DNA from: Membranipora membranacea
Taxonomy: Eukaryota > Bryozoa > Gymnolaemata > Cheilostomatida > Membraniporidae
Length of the DNA stretch: 64,000 nucleotides
Assembly: GCA_914767715.1 (NCBI GenBank)
Contig: OU612069.1
Span: 10,723,387 to 10,787,386 of the forward strand
Direction: 5' to 3'
Part shown: positions 12,301-24,667 of the stretch, piece after piece
Layout of the letters: every line of letters begins with the position of its first letter
How positions within the stretch are numbered: the first letter of the stretch is position 1
Notes under the pieces: model-generated
Told to the model about the DNA's origin: nothing
The model's database searches: none
Seen by the model: the letters and a program-made list of their open reading frames with translations, nothing else
Translations under genes and position numbers: made by a program

Positions 12301-14310
12301 GAACCCATGACCTTCAACACTTGCGTGCTAAAGGAACAGCGCTCTAACCACTGAGCCACCTCCTACTCCTATATCCAGAACTACCTCGAACGATGCCTCT
12401 CAGGTCGGCTCAGACACCCTAAATACCGTACTGCCTGGGGCAAAGACCGCTTTTTGAGACACACGTGCATTTACATTAATGATACAATTTTTTAACTACT
12501 TTTTAATAATAATACCATTTTTGCATGCAAGGCAACTGCATTATTTTTTAGCAGAGTAAGTGTACCAGCAACCTTTTCCTCGCAACTTTTACAGTTAGTG
12601 ATAGAATACAAATCAATCAATCAATCAATGTTGAGTATAGAAACTAAGACATCCCTGCCTTTTTTCAGTCAGAGGAGGGCATAGAGTAGTCAGCAGGACC
12701 GGCAGGTTAACATTATTGTCATCTTTAAGTACATACTTATTATATCGAAATTTTATATTCTTCAAACCAATAAAAGCATGTCACCAACATTCCAACAATG
12801 CAATGTTATCCAAAAATCTCCAGAGTGCACAAATCAACTGAATTCTGGGACATCATTACGTTTACAACCACCTCATATCACACATTTAATATCAAATGAT
12901 ATAATTGATCGATGTCTTTCAGGGAGATTCCGAACAGATCCAAAGATACTACGGGCTTGCAACTGTGGAACACCATGTCATGATATAAAGTATAGCGCAG
13001 TAACGAGCAGCCTCAAATTTCCTAACCCCCAGTTCACTGCTATGACCATCAATGACGGTAAGCTCTGACCTGACTATCGCATTCCTAGATAACCTGACCT
13101 TAGTAACTCGACAGTTATTTACAGAGTTACTCAATCATTCGCAAACAGTTCTGTTGATGAAGTTCAAGCAGTTCTGGCCTGAAAATTTTCTTTCTTTATT
13201 TTGTTGAATGGAACAGGAATATTTTATACTCAATAACAGTTGACAACCAAAATAAAATCGAAGCAATAAAGATGAACCAATACTGACAGTTACCATGATA
13301 GGCTTCCAATTAGTTTTAAATATCCTAACGTAAACATGAACATGATGAAATTTGGTTGGTCCTTATCTCATGAGATACCAAATTCTCAAATCACCATAAA
13401 ACCAAATTTTAATCTTTCCCAAATGATCCCAGTATATAGTTTTATTTTATTTTGTCAAGATGCTTCAAGCCCCGGATAATGACTATTACTATATTTTACA
13501 GCTAACATTGATGAAATGAAGGCTAACTGGGCGATGATAACTATTTATTACGGACAGATGTCTTATGAGCTGATCGAAGAGAAACTGGCTATAAGTGCTG
13601 TAGATTTCGTGGGTGAGTTCGTCGAGAGGACCATTTTTAGGCGGAGAGGGGCCTTTTAGGATGAAAAGTGACTTCTGTGGTGAAGAGGGGACAAACGGTA
13701 TCAAATAATTGACTCAGTAGATTTACTTGGTTAAAATAAAGTTGCTTTAGAATGCTGAATCTGTAATGGACACAAGAGGATTGATGCAGGTAGTCTTTAG
13801 TTAGTTATCTTTCCATACCAGGTCAAGGTCAAACAGACAAGAATGACACCTACTTGCTTGCAATTTGAATATCGATAGAAATCTTAACCAATCAACAATA
13901 ACCTTATTTAACGAATTTTGCCTAGTTTTTGAAGATTAATAGGATTAACTACTTTGGCATGCATACAATACTCAAGCCTTACCATGTCCAATAGTACAAT
14001 CTGTGTTTCCAAAGCTGATTATCAATGTGGATATTTCCTTTACTTGATTGTAGCGGCTTTTGGAGGCACTCTCGGTGTAGCGATAGGAGGAAGTTTTCTC
14101 ACCCTAATAGAGTTTATAGAGTTTGCTATTCTATCACTGACAAGTGTCATCTCAAAACATCGGGTGGCAGCCGATAAAAGTGGGGACCAGTCGGGGGAGA
14201 AAACCCACACGCCTGTCAGAGCTTTCAGAAACTCCCTAGCTGAGGACAGCGCATACTACTCAGAATTTAATCAGGGCTCTACTGGTGAATTGTATGGAAA
14301 ACACAGTTGA
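6389..14310 (+). CDS. DEG/ENaC sodium channel, complete (gene 2)
   Basis: A subunit of the degenerin/epithelial sodium channel family, expected as a trimer in the plasma membrane with two membrane helices and a large extracellular loop. Exons: 6389-6501, 6721-6850, 7030-7178, 8131-8312, 9700-9836, 10766-10864, 11176-11347, 11651-11713, 12923-13057, 13502-13612, 14054-14310; together 1548 nt, 515 residues, phase continuous throughout. Seen: the N-terminal His-Gly gating motif (H23-G24), TM1 at about 39-60, FPTVTICN at 82-89 just after TM1, extracellular cysteines (C285, C306, C310, C319, C321 in exon 7), and TM2 with G442-G443-S444 of the G-x-S filter. The start ATG is the first in frame and places the HG motif at the usual distance. 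The third intron has a GC donor. Ion selectivity and gating stimulus cannot be read from the sequence. Confidence 0.94.
7177..7184 (+). other. Non-canonical GC 5' splice donor of gene 2 intron 3
   Basis: Exon 3 ends AA|GCAAGT. Only this cut joins the phase-2 end of exon 3 to the G-TAT-GAT start of exon 4. The homologous donor in gene 3 (around 20971) is AA|GTAAGT and gives the same Lys-Tyr junction. The rest of the site fits the strong consensus typical of GC-AG introns. Confidence 0.85.
7232..7620 (+). mobile_element. tRNA-derived SINE (S1), plus orientation, interrupted
   Basis: A tRNA-like head (GGAGGTAGCTCAGTTGGTT, an A-box pattern) at 7232-7258 resumes at 7494 with GTTGGTTAGAGCACC and continues, diverged, to about 7620. 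A second SINE in the opposite orientation sits in the gap. It lies in intron 3 of gene 2. Confidence 0.8.
7259..7493 (-). mobile_element. tRNA-derived SINE (S1), full length, nested
   Basis: This 235-bp element reads on the minus strand as a tRNA-like head (GGAGATGGCTCAGTTGGTT, B-box GGGTTCAATTCC), a body containing CCCCCAGGTGTGCTCTGACC, and a tail ending TTGTGATTTTTTT. The 7-bp direct repeat GTTGGTT at 7252-7258 and 7494-7500 flanks it as a target-site duplication inside the host SINE. Confidence 0.88.
9177..9380 (+). mobile_element. tRNA-derived SINE (S1), internally deleted head
   Basis: Starts GTAGGAGGTGGCTCAGTTGG and jumps straight to TTGAATCCCACTGCAGTCC, so the anticodon region of the tRNA-like head is missing. 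The body and the GATTTTAATCAACC tail match the other S1 copies. It lies in intron 4 of gene 2. Confidence 0.82.
10558..10745 (-). mobile_element. tRNA-derived SINE (S1)
   Basis: Minus-strand copy with B-box-like GGGTTCGAATCCTGC (read on the minus strand) and the body motif that recurs in the other copies. It lacks the clear poly-T tail. It ends about 20 bp before exon 6 of gene 2, so it supplies sequence close to that exon's splice acceptor. Confidence 0.78.
12131..12370 (-). mobile_element. tRNA-derived SINE (S1), near full length
   Basis: A 240-bp minus-strand copy. It reads AGGAGTAGGAGGTGGCTCAG at its 5' end, has the B box GGGTTCGAATCCC, and ends CTTGTGATTTTTTTT. With 7259-7493 it gives the best full-length view of the S1 family. 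It lies in intron 8 of gene 2. Confidence 0.86.
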
Positions 14311-14657
14311 ATGCTGACAACAACTTATTTAAGAAAAGAACTTTCAATCAGATCATGATCGAGGAGCTTTTTATCAGTAACCTATCAATCGGACCCGATA
14401 ATCTAAAGCCTTGTGGAACAACTTTTTGACTGAAATGAGAAATATTGGACACATGGCGGCACTAATAATAAAACATGGCTGCCAATATAATGACAGTATA
14501 TGTTTTCTTTCTTTGTACCAATGTCTACTCAATCATTTTTTTTGCGCATCTTGCCTGCTGTGCATGGCTTCAGTCTACATTGAAACATTTTTCTGTATAT
14601 TCAGTTATATATTTGTATAAAAATTAAAATATAGTCTGCATTCTACTTTAGTTGCAA

Positions 14658-14663
14658 AATAAA
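14658..14663 (+). promoter_or_regulatory. Candidate polyadenylation signal of gene 2
   Basis: An AATAAA hexamer about 350 bp after the stop codon of gene 2. The region 14311-15204 between convergent genes 2 and 3 shows no exon; near 15093-15170 it has a short CTATGGCC-type imperfect tandem repeat. Confidence 0.4.
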
Positions 14664-15204
14664 TCAAAGTACAAACAGAACAAAATCCAACTCTAGGCAA
14701 AAATGGCGGCATGTCTAAAAAAGTGTAAGGTGATAAAAATAAAATTAAGTATTGTAATGACACTCGTTGAGTTTGGGCTCAGCTTTAATGGTATATATAT
14801 ATCTATATAAATATATTATATAGTTCAGGTATGTTTATACTTTAAATGATAAAGTTATATAAAAAATTAAAAAAGCAGTACAGCGGTATATGTTAGGTAA
14901 ATGAATTCAACAATGCTTGCATCAAGGTTGTTTAAAGCCTCTTATTGCTGGGCACAAAGAAATTTAACATTGGAAGATTATAGATTAGATTATAAATAAT
15001 AAACAAATCATTAATTAATAGAAATTAAGATATATGTCAAGATGGACGGATTTGACAAAAGTAAATCAAGCTGGTATGACAACTTAGTCAGGTGACAGCC
15101 TCTCTATGGCCGTATAAGCCCCTCTATGGCCATATAAGCCTCATTATGGCCACGAGCCTCGCTATGGCTTCCAGCCACATAGATGACTCTCATAAGTAAC
15201 TGTG

Positions 15205-18200
15205 TCAGACAAGACCATACACATTGTTAGAGTTTCCGCCATAGTAGTCTGTCTTCACGTAATCTATTGTGTTTTTATGCTCGGGAGATGGAGCTACTTT
15301 GATGAGAGACGTTGGGGTGACGCTTCGTGACTGTTTGAATCTGTGAAGCCTCAATATACAGAACTCAAACAGCTCAAATATAGACAGTAAGCTAGCTCCC
15401 ATACATAATCCAAGAGTTCCTCCGAGGTTTGCTGTCAGGAAAAAAAGGACAAATGATTTAGAATTTTATTGCCTGATACTGTTGATGGCATCTTCACATA
15501 AGCCCTTCTTGTCCTTTGAGATGATTAATAAGGTAAAAAATTAGGAGCAGAACATTGATCACATCATTTTGTCTCCTGTTGTCGAATGTTGCTACATAGT
15601 TCAGTTCTTTTCGACAGTCCACAATTCTGCATTGAACTAAGGGCAAGCAGATACAAGTATCTCAAATAATGTGTCATATATCTTTATGATAATTGTGACA
15701 CTTACCGACCATATCCAAGAATGTGAAAGCTAGCTCCTCCTCGATTTTATGATACGACATTTTACCGTAAAATATATCAATGATAATCCAATTTGAATTT
15801 ATGTATTCTTCCGCTGAAATTAAAAAATAACATAACTGGTCAAAAAAGGACTACCTTTTAACCACTGCAGGTAGATTTCAAATTTATCACATGGGAGGGA
15901 TAAGCCAAGACAAAGCTTCCATCTTTCGGACCAATCAAACTGACTAATGGAGATTCACCCAAAAGTCAAATTTTCTGCTGTTGGCAACCATAAGTCAACC
16001 AACTCAAGAGACATTTGGCGGTCAACAGCAACGATTAATGTCAGAGCATGACCTACAGATGGGTGGGAGATAGAGGCATGAGCTACAGATGGGTGGGAGA
16101 TAGAGGTACAGATGGGTGGGAGATAGAGGTATGCTGTAACATCAACTGATAGCTTGCACGGAGTGAGAAAGGTCTAATATCTCAGTTTGACCAGAGCGCC
16201 AGTTAGCATTTACGGTCAACACGTTGTTCAAAGACTCATTGGTTGATCAGATTTATGTACTCACAATCTTGTAGTCCTTGTAGTAGTAGATAGTTATAAC
16301 TGGGGAATGCGTTAGAGGATAGAGTGGCTGTGTATTCAGACTCATTACAAGGATCTCTACAGTTACATGACTGTAAACCTGCCTCATCACCAGGAAAGCT
16401 ACCTAAAAACATAGAAAGAGATCATTTACAATCATCCCTGGAATGATTCATCCTTAATCAATAGCAGTTATCTACACTTGACATGAGGAAGGGCAATTTC
16501 TAAATTTAAAAGCCAGACTCTGTGTATGTGCTAAAACTTGATGCAACTCGAGCCAGACGGGAGAAATTCATTCTTTGGCCAAACAACAGCGCAGAAAAGA
16601 TTGATTATTAGGTGAAAATCGTACACAAAACAGATCAATACATTGTTGAGGTAGAAGTTTGGTATCAGGGGTTAAATATAACACAGCGATGTATTCATTC
16701 TATTTTTCACTTCTTATGTATTTATACTGTGTACTCTGTGACTGAAAAGGTTTAACAATTAAATATTCATGATCATTTCTTTATCAACTAATTCGCTGGC
16801 AGCACAAAATTAAATAAGAAAGAGGAGATTTTCTAGACCACATAAGATGTCATTACAAGCTTCGTAACCTTGTAACAAGCTTCAGACAAGGATGGCATCT
16901 AATATACACCTAATGTACATCAGGAGTGAATCAAATTATCGATTCCCAAACCTTGTTTTGAAGAAAAAACGTGCAGTGTCGTATTTTTAGTGTCTACAAA
17001 AAGACCTTGTAGATAGGCCATTAGCCGTAACTATACAATACAGTGAGACTTTGAGAAATATGAAGAAATTTGAGAGTTTTACGCAACTCAATTGAGAAGG
17101 GGGAGAGGAGGTACAGGTTTAATTGAAAGCATTTAAATATGTTGGGTCGGTAATGGCTCTATTCATCTGCCATATATTCAGCCGCCCATGACTTTTACTC
17201 ATCAAGAATATAAAGTATTTCTTACGCAGGGCTGGTTCTGAACAGTTTAACATCTCTGGGATCAGACAGAGCCTACTACCATTCAGTGCTACAAATAAAA
17301 TAATCGCATGTCAGTCAGCAAAATTCTAGATCCTATAGACATGCTACATCTTGTTCGGCATCATTTATAAAATCTCCTGTCCAACTTTATCAAGTTTACA
17401 CACATTTTTGTGACACCAGTCATTAACATTTATAGCCGTCGCTGTCAATGTCTTTGCTTTAGATGTTGGAAAGTACATACACCGAAGACTGCTGGGTCCT
17501 GTATATACATATCAGGGAGTGATAAAGCTGTTATTAATACCTGAAGATGCTGGGGTTGGAACGACCAAACGAAACCCATGATTACGTCACAACATAAATA
17601 GCAAGGATACGACTCATCGAAACAACTCGCCTTTGCTCTTGATTTGGTCACTGAATTATTGATTGAATGTAACATATAAATAAACGGACGTTTTGTGGAT
17701 AGGAACTCATTTGTTGAGAATGTTTTACAGAAACCCAGGAAAATGAGAAGAAAAAAATAACGTTACACAGATGAGAACTATGGAAATGACACTTACGAGG
17801 CTGGAGGGGATCTCGACACCCACATTTATTGAGTACATAAGCGGTCTTACATTCCACCTGGCAGGCAGAGAATGAGTAGTTCTCGTAGTAATGTAGAGGA
17901 TTTGGTTTTTTGTCAGTATCCAGACAGTTGGCCTTTCCTCTATCCGCTGGGGGTGGGTATCGCTCAGTCTACAAAAATAACAATAAAAATGATAAAGATA
18001 ATAGCACTAATATAAAGATTTTTCCAAACGGATCAGTGAGAATTCATAGATATTATGGCTATTAGGAGATATTTATCCAGAATTGCGAATAAGTAACCGA
18101 ACAATAGCTCAAACTATGTAAACATCAGCAGCTTCATAATATTGATATAGTTAAAATGTTTTTCTAATTGTGCCAAGAATTGTATTACCCGACTATCTGA

Positions 18201-21200
18201 TGCAAATTACTAAAATAACTTCAAACTGAATGGTAGAACGGTCTACCATCCAGTTATGATGATTGAACTAACAGCTCTATGTTTGTGATGCAAGGGGAGG
18301 GGGAAACATTTAACATAATTGTGACATTGATAATAATTGCCCTATAGGAGTTTAATTTCGCTACTATGGTGAGTGAGTTTAATTTAATATACACTAAATT
18401 TCGCTAATAGGCTTACTAGCAAAAATTAAAAAAAAATTTAAAGCTGGGATTCAACCCAGGGCATAACCCTCCATCTGATTGCAAGGCAGACACTTAGACC
18501 ACTACACCACACTGCCTTACATGCGCAGAAGAGGTGTATTCCTGTATAACTTTACATTGTTTATGAAACTGAGTGGTGTTTGTTGCCTAGGAACACTGAA
18601 CTAAATTCTTCATATGGAATTCAATGCTTAGGAAGTAAATTCCACTATCATACAATTTCGCTACTTAGGCAAAAACTCGAAAAGCGAATCCTAAATGCCG
18701 CGAAAACTAAACTCCTATAGGGTAAGTAAAAGTTTCATTAAATACAAAGTCTGTTTACAATAGCATCAACATTGTACAGCGCAAACTTCTGAGGTGAGGT
18801 ATTTTCCCTCTTTCAATATCATTAGCCTCAATATAATTCAATATAATTCAGCAGCATGGAAATTTTGAATGGTATTTGTGGTCATCAGAACTATCATATT
18901 TCCTGCCTGTATAATTGGTCCTCGCTCATAGCATCATGTGATAACCATATGCCCTTCTACTGTTATTTATCAGGAAATGATAATTTTATTGTGATTCGAT
19001 GATGGAGGAAAACAAAATCTATAATTCAAGTCTCTGGGTATTAAGGGGATGCTGCCTATTTGAATAAATGTATGGTTGAACAATTTAACAAGTTTCCGTA
19101 TTTAATAGGTCTGACGTAAATCTGATTCACCATAGGCTCAGTGTAGCCTCGTCACACGGCCACTCGTTTTGTTTTAGCCGCATGACAAGGCAGGCTCAGT
19201 GGGTTGTAAAATTATTGACTATTTTCTGCATGAGGGGAAGTTCTCTAGTGCAATAAACCACAACTTACAGTGGATTTCTGGAGTACCATATTGATCTGTT
19301 GTCCTGGAGAGATGGCCACTCCAAGTTCTGTTACAATAGGTACTTCATGTTCATCGTGAAACGCCAGCTGTAATAAATGGTAATAATGACATAAAAATAG
19401 ACCAAGCTTGGTCCAATTGCCTGCATTCGGCGTTGCTCCTCCTCCCACTGGTCACACCACAGCCAGTGGTGAGTGGTGACCAGTGGGAGGCAGCAGGCTG
19501 CGGCGTGACCAGTGGGAGGCAGCCTGTGGCGTGACCAGTGGGAGGCAGCAGGCTGCGGTGTGACCAATGGTGAGTGGTGACCAGTGGGAGGCAGCAATCA
19601 GAATGCAGGCAATTGGATTAAAATTGATCTACCTCAAACGCGACCTATGCGCCAAAATTCATAGAGAATCTCTGTAAAATTTCCTCAAACCAATTATGCA
19701 TATCAGCTAGCATTCAAATTATTTACTGTGTCGTCTTATTGTTTCCTGTGTAGCTCTGCAAATACTTCCTGTAAATTTATGAGCAAATAGAGGTGTATTG
19801 ATTTCTGGATTAATTGACTACCATGCAATTTACACACATGACACTTAAATTTCATTTCATTCATTTTCATTTCAAGGTTGCCCTTGCCAACCAATAGAGT
19901 GACATTTGCTGTTTATGAATTTTATGAGGGGTGATCGTAATAATTCAACCAGGGTGCTGACTGTATTTAATCACTCCTTTGATGATGATCTACATACTGA
20001 AAATCCTTTAGCGTGAGACCTCGGCCCTGTAGAATACTCTTGAGTAACTGTGTCTAACACAAACTGTACACCTCCAGCTTTACCTGCGGCCGTGGACGTA
20101 GCTGATCCGTTAGAGTTAAACTGGTAACAATAGCCTTAAAAATAAAACAAATTACAATTCAGGGTTGTAGTTTAGAAAAAATGGCAGGGGGATAAAAATC
20201 TGAGGCTTGTCTAAAACAACACTAGGACGGGTACTGCAACCTCCCTAATGCAATTTAGGTTATATAAATAGCAAAAGGAAATCCCAAGGGAGCTGTTTAT
20301 GATATGGATTATTCAATTAATTTGAATTTAGGCCACCTCATTAAGCTTTCTAGGGCAAGCAGTGCCTCCCTGCCTGCCCTAAAACTACGGGCCTGCACTT
20401 ACCTCCATCTGTAGGCACTCTAACGAGTACATCGGCACACTTCTGGATAACTCCAAACACAGTACAGCTCATAAAAGTCTTCTCCAATGTGTGCGAGGCG
20501 TGTAGTAAGAATTCCGCAGTAGAATTCTCTGTTAGGTAAGCTATAGGAGCCAGCTCAGGTGATGTCCAGTTATACCTAATTTGAAAAACTACTTGTTAAG
20601 TGAGGAGATTTTACAAAAAAAATTGACATCTTTAATCTTCACTTCAAAACACGATGCTGATACGTATCACAACCACATGATTAAACCAATAGGTGAATAA
20701 GTTAAACATGATAACTTTTACATTCTTCAGCAAGCGGAAGCTACAAAGCTACCTAATAGCTTTAAAACTAACACTACAAACATACAGACACAGACCATAT
20801 TTTACATTCCTGTTATGTTAAAGGAAGGAGTCAGTCCCTGATGCCGAGGATGAGAACCAACGGATTTTTGATTCTAAAAAGCATTATATGACACAGCCTT
20901 GTTTCCATAGAACTTTGCCATTTGTCTTTGACAAAATTACCAAAATAATATACCAGACATAATTTTACTTACTTCCCAGGCGGTGGAGGTAACTCCGAGC
21001 TATGAGTATATAAGTCATTGAAAATACCAAACATGGCGTCAGTACCCATCTCGTGAGCGGCAGCGACCATGTACGAGATCTGCCATAGGTTGTTATTACA
21101 TATTGTCACAGTGGGAAACTATCAAATAAACATAAAGTTAACGATCAGGTCAGTGTAGCAATGTTAGTCTTGTCAGAAAATCCCTCCACACAAGACAGAT

Positions 21201-22230
21201 TTTATATGCTAGACCTGGACCTAATCTTAATTGGGAATACAAAAAAACTGTCTGCCGGGGGGAGGGTCATAGGGTGAGGGCTCAAAAAAACCTATTACTA
21301 CATCATTGTGATACTTCCATCTTTGAAAAGTGGTGTTCGATGAAATTAAACCATAATCATGGTAGCCTGGCAGGGATTCCCAAATGTTACGCAAGGATCG
21401 AAGGAGGGGGGTGACGCTTACCGTTAGTTTATTGGCGCGCTCCACCTGTATCTTTGTACTAAGTGACTTTGTTGCGTAGGAAGTCATGAATACCGAGGCT
21501 GCCAGTCCAAAATAACCGATTACTCCGACTATGAGCACGCCCCATATTATTCTGTGAAATAGACATAACAACCAACGGGTCAACAGATGCTAAAACATTG
21601 CTTTCCATGCTATGTGACTAATAGAAGATATCATTGATATAAATTTATGGATCAATGGTAAGATAAATAGCGTGGCAATTTTTGGAGATGTGTCATCAGT
21701 ATAAAAGCTTGTGTCAGGATCTTAATAAAGCTATAAATGTGGCAGCTATTTAGGTTATGCATTGATCGACTTGCCAGTGACAAACAACCTTCAAAAACTC
21801 AGGCAAGCTGCTTGACAAAAGTTATATATCAATATGTATGGGACAATAACAAGAACCATCGTTTGGAAAACGCTGGCTAAAGTCTAACCACTTGTCATTC
21901 CTCTGTACAGGCCTTTAATGCTGCTAGTGATATTTGAACAAGAGTTGTGGCCCATCTAGTATGAGAAATAGCAGAATGTAAAGGAACAACATTACAAATT
22001 AATACTGAACCAAAACTATTTTTTGAGTTGATAAAATGTTTTAAAAGAATTAAGAAAACAACTAAGAAAACAGAATTATCTAGCATCGCCCTAAACTCCA
22101 AAGACCTGATGACGAGCTCAACGTACCTTCTTGTTTTGGACACAGATGTGAGATGTATGTATCTAAGTCCATGTAACGATGTATCCTGACTGAAGTTATA
22201 CCAGTCTGCCTGTCCGTTTAACGCTGCCAT
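15205..22230 (-). CDS. DEG/ENaC sodium channel, complete (gene 3)
   Basis: A second complete degenerin/ENaC-family subunit, convergent with gene 2. Exons in transcript order: 22230-22127, 21551-21422, 21118-20973, 20575-20403, 20134-19998, 19367-19269, 17968-17797, 17288-17226, 16402-16265, 15813-15706, 15431-15205; 1497 nt, 498 residues, all GT-AG and phase-consistent. Seen: H20-G21 gating motif, TM1 in exon 2, FPTVTICN at 79-86, the C-x-V-E-C/C-G-C cysteine cluster in exon 7, C-N-C-R-D-P-C in exon 9, and TM2 with G435-A436-S437 of the G-x-S filter. Exons 2, 5, 6, 7 and 8 have exactly the lengths of gene 2, while protein identity is clearly lower, so this is an older duplicate than the gene 1/gene 2 pair. 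The C-terminal tail after TM2 differs completely from gene 2. Confidence 0.94.
18340..18722. mobile_element. Terminal-inverted-repeat element with a tRNA-like core
   Basis: A 383-bp element bounded by inverted termini: CCCTATAGGAGTTTAATTTC on the left, and a right end whose reverse complement is CCCTATAGGAGTTTAGTTTT. Inside, on the minus strand at about 18440-18522, is a tRNA-like stretch (GTGTAGTGGTCTAAG ... GGGTTGAATCCCAG). It resembles a MITE carrying or invaded by a tRNA-derived module. It lies in intron 6 of gene 3. Confidence 0.75.
19446..19597. repeat. Imperfect minisatellite in gene 3 intron 5
   Basis: Five to seven imperfect copies of a unit built around GTGACCAGTGGGAGGCAGC. It lies about 80 bp upstream of exon 6 of gene 3 in transcript direction. 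Open frames across it on the minus strand are repeat artefacts. Confidence 0.8.
21618..21840 (+). repeat. Dispersed repeat R1, copy 3
   Basis: Shortened copy of the repeat at 245-560 and 4277-4620, recognisable by ATAAATTTATGGATCAATGG, AATAAAGCTATAAATGTGGC and the CAAGCTGCTTGACAAAAGTT segment shared with copy 2. It lies in intron 1 of gene 3. Confidence 0.7.
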
Positions 22231-22396
22231 TCTCCCTCAAGTAAATAAAACAAATTTCTCAGCAGCTAACTCGCCACAGTTATGTTCTACAAGAGCAAAC
22301 AAAACAGGAAATGATATTATTATTTAAATTCACAATCACTGATAAAATATTGGAATTGAGATGACAATAAACTAATAGCGCTAATTGATCTCTAAG

Positions 22397-23160
22397 TTGG
22401 AACAATAGAAGTGTTATGCATTAATTATCTTTCTTGTTGGTAGCGGTGACGTAATGTCTGCACATTGGCCACCCAAGCAGTTAATACTTCTTAAAACAAT
22501 CCGAAAAAACCTGTCCGATAGAATCGAAGGACTGTAACACCATGGGCACAAATGAGTTGTGCTGCCTAAATAGGGGTGATGATTATAACTATCAATATAT
22601 AATATTGATTATAATTTCAACACCTTGGGGGTATAATGCTAGAATGGGCCTAGATGTCTCTTTACTGCAACACGTTTGCACTCGATGCTTGATTATAGTT
22701 TCACACAATCACTATAAACATCTATAATTACGTGACGAGATTCTTGTAAAATATTGAAATTGGTTTGTTAATCCAAAAAGAACCTTGTCCTCCGTGATAA
22801 TGAAGACTAAATGAGTTTAACAATTTTAAGAACATTGACCCGTGGCAGCGGTTACAACAGACGCTGCAAGGCAAATTTGTGAGACCAAAGCAATGAAGAT
22901 TTAAATTCTAGTATAACTGTCCAAATAAAACAAATACTATTATCATGTTATAACAAAACTATATCTAATAAATCAAGAGCTTATCAATCGTTCCCATCCA
23001 AATAACAGGATGAAAAAATTATGCATACAGGAAAACTGCAGTAAATAACTTACAAGATTAATATTTGGAAACAGTGAGCTTAGAAGCTTGTCACTCAAGA
23101 CAATAACAGACAAGCTACGTTGGCTTTCTGATGAACAATAATAATAATTAGCTATTCTGC
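22397..23160 (+). repeat. Dispersed repeat R2, copy 1 (764 bp)
   Basis: Nearly collinear with 35241-36023. Both start TTGGAACAATAGAAGTG and end AATTAGCTATTCTGC, and share GGCCACCCAAGCAG and ACAATAACAGACAAGCTAC. No terminal inverted repeat or reading frame is conserved between the copies. This one lies just upstream of the first exon of gene 3. Confidence 0.82.
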
Positions 23161-24667
23161 TGTTTTGTCTTCTTTCAATGGAAAATAATAGTAACTGTGG
23201 CGCATTGACTTCTTATTGTTAATGGATTGATTTTTGATATAACTATTCAATGAGCAGAATTTGAGATTCCATTTAACTCGGTGATTTTTTTATCATCTCA
23301 GAAGCTCGAATTATGATGGCATGAACACAGACAAAAATATTACTTTATTAGCTCTTCATCAAATATTCATATTCATAATAAAATAATAATGCACACTCAA
23401 CTTGAATTAATCTTTGGGAAACTTTACACATAAAATCAATTAATATTTCGTGTAACTTGTATACCAATTAACATACTTTCTTCATATTCTTTTTCCACAT
23501 AAGATATGCTTATGATAATGAACCCAATCTATTCTACGACCTAGCTTTTTCCGTGCACGAGCGCATCCAAAAAATAGATTGAAACTCCTCGTAGAGGTTT
23601 TATCAGAGAGTGTGTCAGGTGGCGTTGATTACACATAGCAAAGCATCTTAAACACATAGTAGTAGTAGTAGAAACGGGGACTTGAGCCAAAAAAAGCCAT
23701 ATGACTATTCCAGAGAAAGCTAGAGCAGGAAATAATATGTACAAAAAAATGAAGACATCAGAGTTGGTTTTCCTAAGGGTTCCGATTTTTCAATTTATAG
23801 ATTTTTTTCCCTTTTTTGTTTTCATGGAAGGCTGATTTTGTAAAACATTCTCATCGAATGAATTATGCCAATAAAGTTAAAAAAAACAACAACCTAATTT
23901 CGACCCAAATCTCTTCCCATCCCTCCAACAGCCCCTAGCCATTGACACAGAATACTGCACCTTTTATGACTCGTTCATTCAATTTATTGAATCAATTAAA
24001 CTTAAACAATGAATCAAATACAATAGGTTTATAAAAATAAACTATGGAGGCCCATGAAATTGACAATTTAGCTAATCATGAAATTTATAGTACAAAAACC
24101 AGGTGAGAAAATGGCACATCATTATGGCTGTTCCTAAAACATTTGATATTTTGTCAGGTTTCACTTAATATGAATGAAAAGTGGTGTAATAGAATGATTG
24201 TCATAAAATTGTGAGAATATGACATGCCCTGAAATTGTTGAATGGAATGACATAAAATGGGCGATTACGACTATGAGTGTTATGAATATGTTAAAAGCTG
24301 ATCCACCACAAAACATCTCAGGTGGTAAAACCAGCTTCACTTATTCATACAATTAATATTAAAAGAAATGCATACAATAATAAGTTGACAGTTAAGCAAA
24401 AATTCTCTCAATGGGACTGAAGCAGCAGGAAATTTTGATGTGTCTTGCAGATTGAGTTACTGTTGTCTGATTAAAATAATGATTGATCATAAAAAAATAC
24501 AATAAAAGGGCTATAACTAGCTGAGCTAGACCCTTAAACAATGTCCCAGTTAAAGCCCCATTTGTTGGTTTGAATATTTGGTTTTATAGCATGTTTGGGG
24601 GGGGGGGGACGGGAGGAATTGGTTGCCCTGTGGGTGCAACTGACTGCGGCAGCTGTCAAGGAAGCGG
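23161..24667. other. Intergenic, nothing recognised
   Basis: AT-rich DNA between the channel cluster and the kinase array. Apart from a run of about 13 G near 24596-24608, no exon, RNA gene or repeat was found. Confidence 0.5.

Noticed and set aside
19331-19597. 88-residue minus-strand frame with repeats of a HWS-type motif
   Set aside because: Translation of a minisatellite next to exon 6 of gene 3; the real exon uses part of another frame.
23541-23744. Minus-strand 67-residue hydrophobic frame
   Set aside because: Low-complexity AT-rich context, no paralogue in the window and no splice sites that extend it.
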